A DNA stretch of 64,000 nucleotides from Streptomyces chartreusis NRRL 3882 (GCF_900236475.1 NZ_LT963352.1:8155001-8219000); one strand, 5' to 3'. Counted from the stretch's first letter, positions 47,049 through 56,540 are shown. Notes: generated by a model from the sequence alone, not told the origin. Numbers and translations are program-made.

Positions 47049-48521
47049 ATGACCTCGACGACCGCGTACACCTCACGCGTCTTCCCCCTCGACACCATGG
47101 ACGTGCCCGGCGGCACCGAGACCGTCCTGCGGGGCGGGCGGCACCTCTTTCCGCTGCTCCCGCAGGCCTTCGCGGGCATCCGGCGCATCGGTGTCCTCGG
47201 CTGGGGGCCCCAGGGGCGGGCGCAGGCCCTCAATCTCCGCGACTCCCTCGCCGGCACGGACATCCGGGTGGCCGTCGGGCTCCGCCCCGGCTCGCACTCC
47301 CTCGCCGATGCCCGTGCCCACGGCTTCACCGAGGACGACGGCACGCTCGGCGACTGGCTCACGGTCGCCGGAGAGGGTGACCTGGTGATCCTGCTGATCG
47401 CCGACTCCGCGCTCGCGGCCCATCACCAGGAGATCTTCGCGGCCCTCCAGCCCGGCGCCGTCATCGGCCTCTCGCACGGCTTCCTGATGGGCCACCTGCG
47501 GGAATCGGGCGGCGGGTTCCCGCCGGGGCACGGGGTGATCGCTGTGTGCCCCAAGGGAATGGGCGACTCGGTGCGGCGGCTCTACGAGCAGGGCGCGCAC
47601 GTCAACGGCGCCGGGATCAACAGCAGTTTCGCCGTGCACGCCGACCCCGACGGACGGGCCGTCGACCTGGCGCTCGGCTGGTCCGTGGCGCTCGGCTCGC
47701 CCTACACCTTCCGCACCACGCTCGACAGCGAGTACCGCTCGGACATCGTCGGCGAACGCGCCATCCTGCTCGGCGCCGTCCACGGCATGGTCGAGAGCCT
47801 TTACACCCGCTACCGCCTCGCCGGCGACGACGAGGTGACGGCATACGAACGGTCCTGTGAGAACGTCACCGGCCCGATCGCCCGCACCATCTCGCGGGCC
47901 GGACTGCGGGCCGTGCGCGAGGGCCTCGACCAGGCGGCGCGGGACGTCTTCGACCGGGCGTACACGGCCACCTACGCCCCCGCGCGCGAGATCGTCGCCG
48001 AGATCTACGACGAGGTCGCCGACGGCACCGAACTGCGCAGCGTCATCCTCGCCGAACGACGGCTCGGCGCACGCCCGATGAGCGGCATCGGGGGATCCCC
48101 GATGTGGGCGGTGAGTAACCGGGTGCGGGCCCGGCGCGACAGCCGCGACCTGCCCGTCGACCCGTTCACCGCCGGCGTGTTCGTCGCCACCATGACCGCC
48201 CAGATCGACGAGTTCGCCGAGCGCGGGCACCCCTGGTCGGAGATCGTCAACGAGTCCGTCATCGAGGCCGTCGACTCCCTGCTGCCCTACATGCACGCCC
48301 GGGACGTGGCGTACATGGTCGACAACTGCTCCCGCACGGCCCGCCTCGGCGCCCGCCGCTGGGGCCCGCGCTTCCTCGCCGCCTACGAGCAGATCGCCTA
48401 CCCGGCCGCGGACCACCCGGCGGACGCGGCCCTGCTCGCGGCCTTCGCCGCCCACCCGGTGCACGAGGCCCTGGCCGCGGCGGCCGGACTGCGGCCGTCC
48501 GTGGACATCTCGGTGACCTGA
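47049..48521 (+). CDS. ilvC: Plant-type (class II) ketol-acid reductoisomerase
   Basis: This 490-residue enzyme uses NADPH and Mg2+ to turn acetolactate or acetohydroxybutyrate into the dihydroxy-acid precursor of valine and isoleucine. The Rossmann start GVLGWGPQGRAQALNLRDS and the long all-helical C-terminal domain make it class II (the common Streptomyces IlvC is a ~330-residue class I enzyme). Blocks CPKGMGDSVRRLY, NGAGINSSFAVH, YRSDIVGERAILLGAVHG and YMVDNCSRTARLGARRW track the spinach enzyme, from memory. ATG 47049 has no ribosome site. It is probably a second copy, switched by IlvY. Confidence 0.87.
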   Translation: MTSTTAYTSRVFPLDTMDVPGGTETVLRGGRHLFPLLPQAFAGIRRIGVLGWGPQGRAQALNLRDSLAGTDIRVAVGLRPGSHSLADARAHGFTEDDGTLGDWLTVAGEGDLVILLIADSALAAHHQEIFAALQPGAVIGLSHGFLMGHLRESGGGFPPGHGVIAVCPKGMGDSVRRLYEQGAHVNGAGINSSFAVHADPDGRAVDLALGWSVALGSPYTFRTTLDSEYRSDIVGERAILLGAVHGMVESLYTRYRLAGDDEVTAYERSCENVTGPIARTISRAGLRAVREGLDQAARDVFDRAYTATYAPAREIVAEIYDEVADGTELRSVILAERRLGARPMSGIGGSPMWAVSNRVRARRDSRDLPVDPFTAGVFVATMTAQIDEFAERGHPWSEIVNESVIEAVDSLLPYMHARDVAYMVDNCSRTARLGARRWGPRFLAAYEQIAYPAADHPADAALLAAFAAHPVHEALAAAAGLRPSVDISVT

Positions 48522-48639
48522 AGCATGACCCCACGGGTCTCAGGCTTGCGGGCGCAGCTTCCGGGAAGGCGAGCCGCTGAGCGGGCAGGCTGGTCGGCAG
48601 ACAGCCCGTCCGCACCGCACCACCGAGGAAGTTGACGTC

Positions 48640-49530
48640 ATGACCGACAAGCTCTCCGTGAGCGTCCTGGGCACCGGCATCATGGGCGCCGCGATGGCCC
48701 GCAACCTGGCGCGCGCCGGGCACACCGTCCACGCCTGGAACCGCACCCGTGCCAAGGCCGAGCCGCTGGCCGCCGAGGGCGTGCACATCGCCGACACCCC
48801 CGCGCAGGCGGTCCGGGACACCGACGTCGTCCTGACCATGCTCTACGACGGCCCCGCCGCCCTGGACACGATGCGGGAGGCCGCCCCCGCCCTGCGTCCG
48901 GGCGCCGCCTGGGTGCAGTCCACGACCGCCGGCGTCGAGGCCGTCGGCGACCTCGCCGCCTTCGCCCGCGAACACGGCCTGGTCTTCTACGACGCGCCCG
49001 TCCTGGGCACCCGGCAGCCCGCCGAGGCCGGGCAGCTGACCGTGCTCGCCGCCGGCCCCGTCGAGGGCCGGGACACGGTGACGCCGGTCTTCGATGCCAT
49101 CGGCGCCCGCACCGTGTGGGCCGGCGAGGACGGGGCGACCGGCGGCGCCACCCGGCTGAAGCTGGTCGCCAACAGCTGGGTCCTCGCCGTGACCGCAGCC
49201 GCCGGTGAGGCCCTGGCACTGGCGAAGGGCCTCGGCATCGACCCGCGCGGTTTCCTCGACCTCATCGCCGGCGGTCCGCTCGACATGGGCTACTTGCACG
49301 CCAAGTCCGGGCTGGTCCTCGAAGACCGGCTCACACCGCCCCAGTTCGCGGTGACCACCGCCGCCAAGGACGCCCGCCTCATCGTCGAGGCCGGTGCGGA
49401 CCACGGAGTCCGCCTGGACGTGGCCGAAGCCGCCGCAGCCCGCATGGAGCGTGCCGCCGCCCAGGGCCACGGCGACGAGGACATGGCCGCCGCCTACTTC
49501 GCGAGTTTCGACGAAAACCCGTCCGCCTGA
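48640..49530 (+). CDS. 3-hydroxyisobutyrate-dehydrogenase-family oxidoreductase
   Basis: This 296-residue NAD(P) enzyme has an N-terminal Rossmann motif (VLGTGIMGAAMARNLARAGH), the DVVLTMLYDG segment, substrate motif QSTTAGVEA, and the catalytic Lys in ATRLKLVANSW. It oxidises a beta-hydroxyacid or reduces a semialdehyde. Lying after the reductoisomerase it might act in branched-chain (valine) metabolism, but the 118-base gap argues for a separate unit. Confidence 0.87.
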   Translation: MTDKLSVSVLGTGIMGAAMARNLARAGHTVHAWNRTRAKAEPLAAEGVHIADTPAQAVRDTDVVLTMLYDGPAALDTMREAAPALRPGAAWVQSTTAGVEAVGDLAAFAREHGLVFYDAPVLGTRQPAEAGQLTVLAAGPVEGRDTVTPVFDAIGARTVWAGEDGATGGATRLKLVANSWVLAVTAAAGEALALAKGLGIDPRGFLDLIAGGPLDMGYLHAKSGLVLEDRLTPPQFAVTTAAKDARLIVEAGADHGVRLDVAEAAAARMERAAAQGHGDEDMAAAYFASFDENPSA

Positions 49531-49549
49531 TCACCCGGGAGGTTCCCCC

Positions 49550-49972
49550 ATGTCCAAGCCGCCGCTGCCGCCCGAGGCCGAGGCCCTGCTGAGCCGGCCG
49601 AACCCGTGCGTCATGGCCACGCTGCGCTCCGACGGCACACCGGTTTCCACCGCGACCTGGTACGCGTGGAAAGACGGCCGGGTGCTGATCAACCTCGACG
49701 AGGGCCGGGTCCGCCTGAAGCACCTGCGCCGCGACCCGCGCGTGACGCTCACCGTCCTCGCCGAGGACAACTGGTACACCCACGTCACCCTCATCGGCCG
49801 CGTCACCGAGATGTACGACGACAAGGACCTGGCCGACATCGACCTGCTCTCCCGGCACTACGGCGGCAAGCCCTACCCGAACCGCGTCCGGCCCCGGGTC
49901 AGCGCCTGGATCGAGGTCGACCGCTGGCACGGCTGGGGCGAGCTGAAGGACAACGACCAGGCCATGGGCTGA
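49550..49972 (+). CDS. PPOX-class F420-dependent protein
   Basis: This 140-residue protein has the split-barrel fold of the pyridoxamine-5-phosphate-oxidase / F420 family: CVMATLRSDGTPVSTATWYAW, then VLINLDEGRVRLKHLRRDPRVTLTV. The KH and RDPR segments fit F420 binding. It follows the dehydrogenase by 19 bases (GGGAGG ribosome site), so both are probably one transcript. Confidence 0.85.
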   Translation: MSKPPLPPEAEALLSRPNPCVMATLRSDGTPVSTATWYAWKDGRVLINLDEGRVRLKHLRRDPRVTLTVLAEDNWYTHVTLIGRVTEMYDDKDLADIDLLSRHYGGKPYPNRVRPRVSAWIEVDRWHGWGELKDNDQAMG

Positions 49973-49997
49973 GACCGGGAACCATACGGCATCCCGC

Positions 49998-50026
49998 GGC
50001 CGCCGCCCACCGAGCGGGCGGCGGCC
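49998..50026 (+). terminator. Terminator after the PPOX gene
   Basis: GGCCGCCGCCC (49998-50008) pairs perfectly with GGGCGGCGGCC (50016-50026) around a seven-base loop, 25 bases after the stop. Confidence 0.75.
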
Positions 50027-50213
50027 GTCGAGCACTTCCTCTCGCGCCGCAGACACGCCTTGATGCGCTGGTGGTACACGCCGCCCTGCCCGTCTACTCC
50101 CCGCGAGGTACGCGCACTGCCGCTGGCCGTACGACGACCGGGGACCCCTCGCGGGGCGACGCTCGGAAGCGAAAGCGAGACATCGCGACAACGCCTCCGA
50201 GGAGTTGAACGAC

Positions 50214-50495
50214 ATGCAGACCCTGGCGAACTTCGGTGACGGCGGCCCCGGCCCGTGGATCCTGCTCTTCCCGGTGATCTGGGCACTGGTCATCGGCGGC
50301 GGCCTCGTGCTGCTGCGCCGCACGGTGTGGCACGGACGCCGCGGCGGCCCCTGGCGGCAGCCCCCGGCCGGGAACGACTCGCCCATCGCCGTCCTCGGAC
50401 ACCGCTTCGCCTCCGGCGAGATCGACGAGGACGAGTACTGGCGCCGGCTGTCCGTGCTGGACGAGGAGTTCGGCCGCAAGGGAGGTGCGGCATGA
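50214..50495 (+). CDS. Small SHOCT-domain membrane protein
   Basis: This 93-residue protein has one membrane helix (WILLFPVIWALVIGGGLVLL) and a C-terminal SHOCT-like ending (LGHRFASGEIDEDEYWRRLSVLDEE), the short oligomerisation helix pair. It is followed immediately by an ABC exporter gene with a four-base overlap, so it belongs to that unit. ATG 50214 has GAGGAG nine bases upstream; a TTG at 50205 is rejected. Confidence 0.8.
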   Translation: MQTLANFGDGGPGPWILLFPVIWALVIGGGLVLLRRTVWHGRRGGPWRQPPAGNDSPIAVLGHRFASGEIDEDEYWRRLSVLDEEFGRKGGAA

Positions 50496-51250
50496 CCAGC
50501 ACGACCGCCACGACGACCACGCGGCCCGCCGCCCGGGTCGTCGACGCGGTGAAGGTGTACGGCGGTGGTGACACCGCCGTACGCGCCCTCGACGGCGTGA
50601 CCGTGAGTTTCCCGGCCGGCCGCTTCACCGCGATCATGGGGCCCTCGGGCTCCGGCAAGTCCACCCTGATGCACTGCGCGGCCGGTCTGGACACGCTCAC
50701 CTCGGGTACCGCCCGCATCGGCGACACCGACCTGGGCGGCCTCGACGACCGCCGCCTCACGCTCCTGCGCCGCGACCGCGTGGGCTTCGTGTTCCAGGCG
50801 TACAACCTGGTGCCGACACTCACCGTCGCGGAGAACATCAGGCTGCCCCTGGACCTGGCGGGAGTCCGCGGCGACCCGGGGTGGATCGACACGCTGATCG
50901 ATGTCGTCGGACTGCGTGACCGGCTCCACCACCGGCCCGCCGAGCTCTCCGGCGGACAGCAGCAACGCGTCGCCGTGGCCCGGGCGTTCGCCGGACAGCC
51001 GGACGTCGTCTTCGCCGACGAGCCGACCGGCAACCTCGACTCGCGCTCCGGCGAGGAGGTGCTCGGCCTGCTCGGTCGCACCGTACGCGAGACGCGGCGC
51101 ACGGTCGTCATGGTCACCCACGATCCCGTGGCCGCCGCGCACGCCGACGAGGTCGTCTTCCTCGCCGACGGACGCCTGGTCGACCGCATGGAGTCCCCGA
51201 CCGCCGACCGGGTCCTGGACCGGATGAAGGCCTTCGAGGTGCCCTCATGA
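50492..51250 (+). CDS. MacB-type ABC transporter ATP-binding protein
   Basis: This 252-residue ATPase has Walker A GPSGSGKS, Q-loop QAYNLVPTLTV, signature LSGGQQQR, Walker B VVFADEP and the switch His in MVTHDP. It is the MacB/LolD-like subfamily that works with FtsX permeases for lipoproteins, peptides or drugs. It overlaps the preceding SHOCT gene and the following permease by four bases each. Confidence 0.93.
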   Translation: MTSTTATTTTRPAARVVDAVKVYGGGDTAVRALDGVTVSFPAGRFTAIMGPSGSGKSTLMHCAAGLDTLTSGTARIGDTDLGGLDDRRLTLLRRDRVGFVFQAYNLVPTLTVAENIRLPLDLAGVRGDPGWIDTLIDVVGLRDRLHHRPAELSGGQQQRVAVARAFAGQPDVVFADEPTGNLDSRSGEEVLGLLGRTVRETRRTVVMVTHDPVAAAHADEVVFLADGRLVDRMESPTADRVLDRMKAFEVPS

Positions 51251-53808
51251 ACGCCTCGGTCCGCCTGGGCGTGTCCTCCCTGCGCGCCCACCGGCGGCGC
51301 TTCGCCGGTACGTTCCTCGCCGTGTTCCTGGGCGTGGCGTTCCTGGCCGGGACGCTCGTCATGGGCGACACGCTGCGCGCCGGCTTCGACTCCATGTTCG
51401 GCAACGCGACCAGCGGCACCGACGCCGTGGTGCGCAGCGCCGACGCCATCACCACGCCCGGCGAGAGCCAGGGCGTGCGGCAGCCGATCGCCACCGACCT
51501 GGTCGGGACCATCGAGAAGGTCCCGGGAGTCGCGGCCGCCGTTCCCGACATCCAGGGCGCCGGGCAGCTCCTGGGCGCCGATGGCGACCCGATCGGCGGA
51601 CAGGGCCCGCCCACCCTCGCCGGCAACTGGATCACCGACCCGGAGCTCAACCCCTACCAGCTCGCCGAGGGGCGCGCCCCGCGGAAGTCCGGCGAGGTCG
51701 TCGTCAACCGCGGCACCGCCGAGAAGGGCGACCTGAAGATCGGCGACACGACCACCCTGCGCACCCCCGACCCGGTCCGGGTGACCATCGTCGGCCTCGC
51801 CACCTTCGGCGGCGAGGACGGCATGGCACAGGTGACCTTCACCGGGATGACCGTGGCCGACGCGGAGAAGTACCTCACGGCACGGCCGGGCGAGGCGGCG
51901 AGCATCCAGGTGCGAGCCGGTCCCGGGGTGAGCCAGCGGGAGCTCGTCGACCGGCTGACACCCGCCCTGCCCAAGGGGGTCGAGGCCATCACCGGCCAGG
52001 AGTCGGCCGAGGAGAACAACGAGATGATCTCCAGCCAGTTCCTGAGCATCTTCACGCTCTTCCTGCTGGTGTTCTCCGGCATCGCCCTGCTGGTGGCGAC
52101 CTTCTCCATCCACAACACCTTCGCCATCGTCGTCGCCCAACGCACTCGCGAGAACGCCCTGTTGCGGGCGCTGGGCGCCTCCCGCCGCCAGGTCACCGTC
52201 ACCACTCTGGTGGAGGCCACCGCCGTGGCCGTGACCGCGTCCCTGGCCGGCCTCGTGGGCGGCATCGGCATCGCGGCCGGGCTCCAGGCGCTGTTCCCGG
52301 CCATCGGCTTTCCGTTCCCCGAGGGCGAGCTGGTGGTCAAGGCCCTGTCCCTGGCGCTGCCGCTGGCCGTCGGCATCGTGGTCTGCCTGGGCTCCGCCCT
52401 GCTGCCCGCCGTACGCGCCGGCCGCACCGCACCCCTGGCAGCCCTTCGCGAGACGGCCGTCGACACCTCCGGCGCGTCCCGCCTGCGGGCCGTCACCGGG
52501 ACGGGCCTGGTCGCGCTGGCCCTCGCCCTCACGCTGGCCGGCGTCCTGGTGTCACCGTCCGTCTGGCTGGCGGGGGCCGGCGCAGTGCTGGCCCTGGTCG
52601 CCTTCGTGGTGCTCGGCCCGGTCGCCTCCGCCACCGCCGTCCGGATCCTCGGCAGCCCCCTCGACCGGCTGCGCGGTGTCACCGGGGTCCTGGCCCGGCA
52701 GGGCGCCCTGCGCAGTCCGAAGCGCACCGCGGCCACCGCCAGTGCCCTGATGATCGGCGTGGCGGTCGTGTCGCTGTTCACGGTGTTCGGCGCCTCGCTG
52801 AAGGCCACCATGGACCAGACCGTGTCCCGGTCCTTCGCGGGCGACGTCGCCGTCAGCGCCCCGTCGTTCGGTGCGGGCGGCAGCGGACTGAGCCCGAGGC
52901 TGGCCGGCGCGGTCCAGGAGCTGCCCCAGGTGAACACGGCGGTCGGACTCGGCCGCGGTGTCGCCGAGGTCGACGGCAAGGGCCGGGCCCTCACGGTCAC
53001 CGACCCGGTCGCCCTGGAACGCACCTTCGACCTCGGCAGGATCGACGGCTCCCTGCGCGACCTGGGCACCGACGGCATCGCCATCACCGAGAAGGAGGCC
53101 GACCGGCAGCACCTCACCACCGGGTCGAAGGCACACCTCACCTTCACCGACGGCAGGAAGGAGACCTTCACCGTCCGCGCGGTCTACGGGCAGTCCGAAC
53201 TCGCCGGCGACTACGTCATCACCCGCGCCGCCTGGGCCCCGCACCGCACCCAGGACTCCGACACCCTCGTCGCCGTCACGTTCAAGGACGGCGTGAGCAC
53301 GGACGCGGGCAAGGCGGCGGTGGAGAAGGCCGCCGCCCGGTACGGCAACCCGGAGGTCCAGACCCGCGACGAGTACGCGCAGTCCTCGGCCGGCGGCATC
53401 GACATGATGCTCACCCTGGTCTACGCCCTGCTCGCCCTCGCCGTGGTCATCGCGCTCCTCGGCATCGCCAACACCCTGACCCTGGCGATCCACGAACGCA
53501 CCCGGGAACTCGGGCTGCTGCGGGCCGTCGGCCAGACCCGCTCCCAGCTGCGGGCCATGGTCCGCTGGGAGTCGGTCCTCGTCGCCGCCTTCGGCACGGC
53601 CGGCGGGCTCGCCCTCGGCGCCTTCCTCGGCTGGGTCCTCGTCAGGGCCTCGGACGGCGCCAGTGACAGTGCCTTCGCCTTCGCCATGCCGCCCGCGCAA
53701 CTCGTGGTCGTGGCCCTCGTGGGTCTCGCGGCCGGCGCCCTCGCGGGGCTGCGCCCGGCCCGGCGCGCGGCACGCCTGGATGTGCTGCGGGCCATCGCCA
53801 CCGAGTGA
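51247..53808 (+). CDS. FtsX/MacB-like ABC permease
   Basis: This 853-residue permease has a first membrane segment, a large extracytoplasmic domain, three FtsX-type segments (around 270-410), four more central segments, then a second extracytoplasmic domain and a final three-segment FtsX block with LALAVVIALLGIANTLTLAIHERTRELGLLRAVG. The architecture suits mechanotransmission-type export. The substrate is unknown. It ends before a strong terminator. Confidence 0.9.
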   Translation: MNASVRLGVSSLRAHRRRFAGTFLAVFLGVAFLAGTLVMGDTLRAGFDSMFGNATSGTDAVVRSADAITTPGESQGVRQPIATDLVGTIEKVPGVAAAVPDIQGAGQLLGADGDPIGGQGPPTLAGNWITDPELNPYQLAEGRAPRKSGEVVVNRGTAEKGDLKIGDTTTLRTPDPVRVTIVGLATFGGEDGMAQVTFTGMTVADAEKYLTARPGEAASIQVRAGPGVSQRELVDRLTPALPKGVEAITGQESAEENNEMISSQFLSIFTLFLLVFSGIALLVATFSIHNTFAIVVAQRTRENALLRALGASRRQVTVTTLVEATAVAVTASLAGLVGGIGIAAGLQALFPAIGFPFPEGELVVKALSLALPLAVGIVVCLGSALLPAVRAGRTAPLAALRETAVDTSGASRLRAVTGTGLVALALALTLAGVLVSPSVWLAGAGAVLALVAFVVLGPVASATAVRILGSPLDRLRGVTGVLARQGALRSPKRTAATASALMIGVAVVSLFTVFGASLKATMDQTVSRSFAGDVAVSAPSFGAGGSGLSPRLAGAVQELPQVNTAVGLGRGVAEVDGKGRALTVTDPVALERTFDLGRIDGSLRDLGTDGIAITEKEADRQHLTTGSKAHLTFTDGRKETFTVRAVYGQSELAGDYVITRAAWAPHRTQDSDTLVAVTFKDGVSTDAGKAAVEKAAARYGNPEVQTRDEYAQSSAGGIDMMLTLVYALLALAVVIALLGIANTLTLAIHERTRELGLLRAVGQTRSQLRAMVRWESVLVAAFGTAGGLALGAFLGWVLVRASDGASDSAFAFAMPPAQLVVVALVGLAAGALAGLRPARRAARLDVLRAIATE

Positions 53809-53825
53809 CTCGGGGGGGCGTCCGC

Positions 53826-53859
53826 GAAGTCCCGCCGTCCGGGCGGACGACGGGACTTC
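53826..53859. terminator. Bidirectional terminator after the FtsX permease
   Basis: GAAGTCCCG (53826-53834) pairs with CGGGACTTC (53851-53859). Beyond one mismatch, CGTCC pairs with GGACG around a GGGC loop. Confidence 0.8.
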
Positions 53860-53940
53860 CGGGACACGCCCTACGTCCCGGAGCCACACCCGGCGGCGTA
53901 CGCCCCCGCGGCACCCGTGCAAACGGTGGTCACCGCCCGG

Positions 53941-54474
53941 TCAACCGGCAACGGCGGACCGGGCGGGAGCATGTTCGGGCCGCAGCCCGTCGGCGGCGTG
54001 CCCGACCTCCGCGAACCTGCGCGCGGGTTTCTCCAGGACCGTGCGCCGGGCCGGGCGCGACGGCGCCGCCACCGCGGCGGAGGTCGTCGGAAGGGTGAAC
54101 CACACGACCTTGCCGGACTCCCCGTCCGGCCGGACGCCCCAGCTCTCGCTCATGGCGGCCACCATCGCGAGCCCGCGCCCGCAGGTCGCCAGCGGATCGG
54201 CGTCGTCGACCACGGGCATCCGCGGGTCGTGGTCACGCACCGAGACCGTGAGCCGGTCGAGCAGCAGCTCTATCTCCACGGTGCACGTCTTGTCGGGCTG
54301 GGCATGCCGGTGGACGTTGGACAACAGCTCCGTCACCCCGAGCGAGGCCCGGTCGATCAGAGCGTCCAGATGCCAGTAGCGCAACTGCGCAGATACGATT
54401 CTGCGGACCTGGCCGATCCGCGACGGCAGGGCTTGGAGCTCCACCGTGCAGTGCCTGCTTGGGTAGCTGATCAC
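53941..54474 (-). CDS. RsbW-like ATP-binding (anti-sigma type) protein
   Basis: This 177-residue protein has a GHKL ATPase fold: GVTELLSNVHRHAQPDKTC (N-box), DHDPRMPVVDDADPLATCGRGLAMV (G1/G2 boxes). Streptomyces carries dozens of these regulatory ATPases, which act on sigma-factor or anti-anti-sigma partners. The start is GTG 54474 behind GGGGAG; a GTG at 54510 gives 12 extra residues. No partner gene is adjacent. The C-terminal tail is long and rich in Ala/Arg. Confidence 0.83.
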   Translation of the reverse strand: MISYPSRHCTVELQALPSRIGQVRRIVSAQLRYWHLDALIDRASLGVTELLSNVHRHAQPDKTCTVEIELLLDRLTVSVRDHDPRMPVVDDADPLATCGRGLAMVAAMSESWGVRPDGESGKVVWFTLPTTSAAVAAPSRPARRTVLEKPARRFAEVGHAADGLRPEHAPARSAVAG

Positions 54475-54657
54475 GGCTGCGACTCCCCGACGTGAGGTCC
54501 GGAAGAACACGGAGTTCGGATCCAGCAGGGCGCCTTCGTGACGCTGCCGCCCGCTGTCGTGGCCGGCGGGCTGGTTCGCAGCGTTATCGCCGGTAAACCC
54601 AGAGTGACGTGAGACCAGAGTGACGCAGGGGGTGGGTTACCGCAACTCGCGGACATC

Positions 54658-54981
54658 TCAGTCGCCGCGCCCCGCCGCCCTGCGCACGGCCTCGATGAAG
54701 CGCCGTGCGGCCGGCGGCCCCGGCTCGCCCGGAGCGGGGTCGTGGTCGCCCAGGGTGAGCTGGTAGCGATTGCCGTTGAGATCCGCCGTGGCCCGGTCAT
54801 CGGGGCCGAACCAGGGCTTGGAGGCGCGCACCGCCTGCACCGGCGCGCTGTCGATCTCACTGCCGTAGCTGGTCAGCAACTCGAGCCGGCCGTCGCTGAT
54901 CCGGACCTGGCCGGCCCGGGTGAGCGAACGCAGCCGCTTCCCGATCCGCACGCCCGTGGCCCTGAACTCCGGCTCCGCCAT
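54658..54981 (-). CDS. Conserved small actinobacterial protein of unknown function
   Basis: This 107-residue soluble protein has a beta-rich N-terminal part (ATGVRIGKRLRSLTRAGQVRISDGRLELLT) and a short C-terminal helix (AARRFIEAVRRAAG). I do not recognise a named family. It might be PH-like. The gene is read leftward from ATG 54981 with a GGGCGGGTGG upstream. Confidence 0.6.
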   Translation of the reverse strand: MAEPEFRATGVRIGKRLRSLTRAGQVRISDGRLELLTSYGSEIDSAPVQAVRASKPWFGPDDRATADLNGNRYQLTLGDHDPAPGEPGPPAARRFIEAVRRAAGRGD

Positions 54982-55383
54982 GCCACCCGCCCCCTTGTGC
55001 GCGTCGGTGCACCGGCCCGCCCTCTGCGCGGTACCCGGCACAGGCTCGTGTCCTGATCCAGTGTGCCCCCGTCCGGAGACCTGCTCCGGTGGTGCGTCGT
55101 ACCCCTGCCGGTACCCCGTGCGGAGCCCCGGTCCCGCGGTGAAGTCTGCCCCCACCCGGCGTCGAGCACCAGTACAGCAGACCCCCTCTCCAGGGGGCGC
55201 CCGGAGCACATACGCAAGTGCGCCCCCGGGACCGCGCGCCCCCTTGCCCCGGGCCCTGCCCCAGGGGGCGCTTTGGGGGGCTCAAAGGTACGTTTATGCA
55301 GGTGAGAAGCGTGAGCAAGGTGCTTATGATCGGGGTGTCGGCCGCGCGACGCGTCGTCGGCGCGCAGCGTTAGGAGCCCCCTC
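54982..55383. other. 402-bp intergenic region, with GGGGGCGC repeats
   Basis: It separates divergent genes. GGGGGCGC (55193-55200 and 55264-55271) and the reverse GCGCCCCC (55220-55227 and 55236-55243) alternate and can form competing hairpins ahead of the Cds1-like gene. No gene seen. A candidate -10 is listed separately. Confidence 0.5.
55325..55330 (+). promoter_or_regulatory. Candidate -10 (TATGAT) of the Cds1-like gene
   Basis: TATGAT is near consensus and 54 bases before the GTG start. No good -35 lies at the right distance, and the start is unproven. Confidence 0.35.
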
Positions 55384-56508
55384 GTGAGCACTCCCCAGCA
55401 GACCCGGACCGGCGTGACCCTCGACGTCGACCACAGCGACGCCGCCTACCGGGCGTGGCTGAAAGAAGCCGTCCGCAGAGTCCAGGCCGACGCCAACCGC
55501 TCGGCCGACACGCACCTCCTCCAGTTCCCCCTGCCCGAGCGGTGGGGCGTCGACCTCTACCTGAAGGACGAGTCCACCCACCCCACCGGCAGCCTCAAAC
55601 ACCGGCTGGCCCGCTCCCTCTTCCTCTACGGCCTCTGCAACGGCTGGATCCGGCCGGACCGCCCGGTGATCGAGGCCTCCAGCGGCTCCACGGCCGTCTC
55701 CGAGGCGTACTTCGCGAAGCTCATCGGCGTGCCCTTCATCGCTGTCATGCCGCGCACGACGAGCGCCGAGAAGATCCGCCTCATCGAGTTCCACGCCGGC
55801 CGGTGCCACTTCGTGGACGACCCCCGCACGATGTACGAGGAGTCCGCCCGACTCGCGGCCGAGACCGGCGGCCACTACATGGACCAGTTCACCTACGCCG
55901 AACGGGCCACGGACTGGCGCGGCAACAACAACATCGCCGAGTCCATCTTCCGTCAGCTGCGCAGGGAGCGGTTCCCCGAGCCGGCGTGGATCGTCGCCAC
56001 GGCGGGCACCGGCGGCACCTCGGCGACCCTCGCGCGCTACGTCCACTACATGCAGTACGACACGCGCGTCTGCGTGGCCGACCCGGAGAACTCGTGCTTC
56101 TTCGAGGGCTGGACCACCGGCGATCCGGACGTCACGTGCGACTGCGGCTCCCGCATCGAGGGCATCGGCAGGCCCCGCATGGAACCGAGCTTCGTGCCCG
56201 GCGCGATCGACCGGATGATGAAGGTGCCCGACGCGGCCAGTGTCGCCGCGGTACGGGCACTGGAGCGCGCCATCGGCCGCAAAGCGGGCGGCTCGACCGG
56301 CACGGGCCTGTGGAGCGCGCTGAAGATCGTCTCGGAGATGGTGTCCGAGGGACGGCGGGGCAGCGTCGTGACGCTGCTGTGCGACCCGGGGGACCGGTAT
56401 CTCGACAAGTACTACTCGGACACCTGGCTGGCCGCCCAGGGGCTGGACATCGGGCCGTACACGGCCGCGATCGACTCGCTGCTGGAGACGGGGGTCTGGC
56501 CCGACTGA
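55384..56508 (+). CDS. cds1: PLP-dependent cysteine desulfhydrase (Cds1-like)
   Basis: This 374-residue fold-type II PLP enzyme resembles Mycobacterium tuberculosis Cds1 (Rv3684), which splits cysteine to H2S, pyruvate and ammonia. The PLP lysine is Lys72 in THPTGSLKHR, and ASSGSTAVSEAYFA follows as the phosphate/substrate loop. The glycine-rich TAGTGGTSA is near residue 205 and a CDCGS region near 265. Cysteine synthase or a related lyase is the alternative. GTG 55384 lies eight bases after TAGGAG. Confidence 0.83.
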   Translation: MSTPQQTRTGVTLDVDHSDAAYRAWLKEAVRRVQADANRSADTHLLQFPLPERWGVDLYLKDESTHPTGSLKHRLARSLFLYGLCNGWIRPDRPVIEASSGSTAVSEAYFAKLIGVPFIAVMPRTTSAEKIRLIEFHAGRCHFVDDPRTMYEESARLAAETGGHYMDQFTYAERATDWRGNNNIAESIFRQLRRERFPEPAWIVATAGTGGTSATLARYVHYMQYDTRVCVADPENSCFFEGWTTGDPDVTCDCGSRIEGIGRPRMEPSFVPGAIDRMMKVPDAASVAAVRALERAIGRKAGGSTGTGLWSALKIVSEMVSEGRRGSVVTLLCDPGDRYLDKYYSDTWLAAQGLDIGPYTAAIDSLLETGVWPD

Positions 56509-56540
56509 CACGGCACCCCGGGCCTGCCGCCGGCGCGGCG

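Noticed and set aside
48259..49470. A leftward frame of 403 codons opposite the dehydrogenase
   Set aside because: It is a high-GC shadow; the rightward frame has a Rossmann motif and ribosome site.
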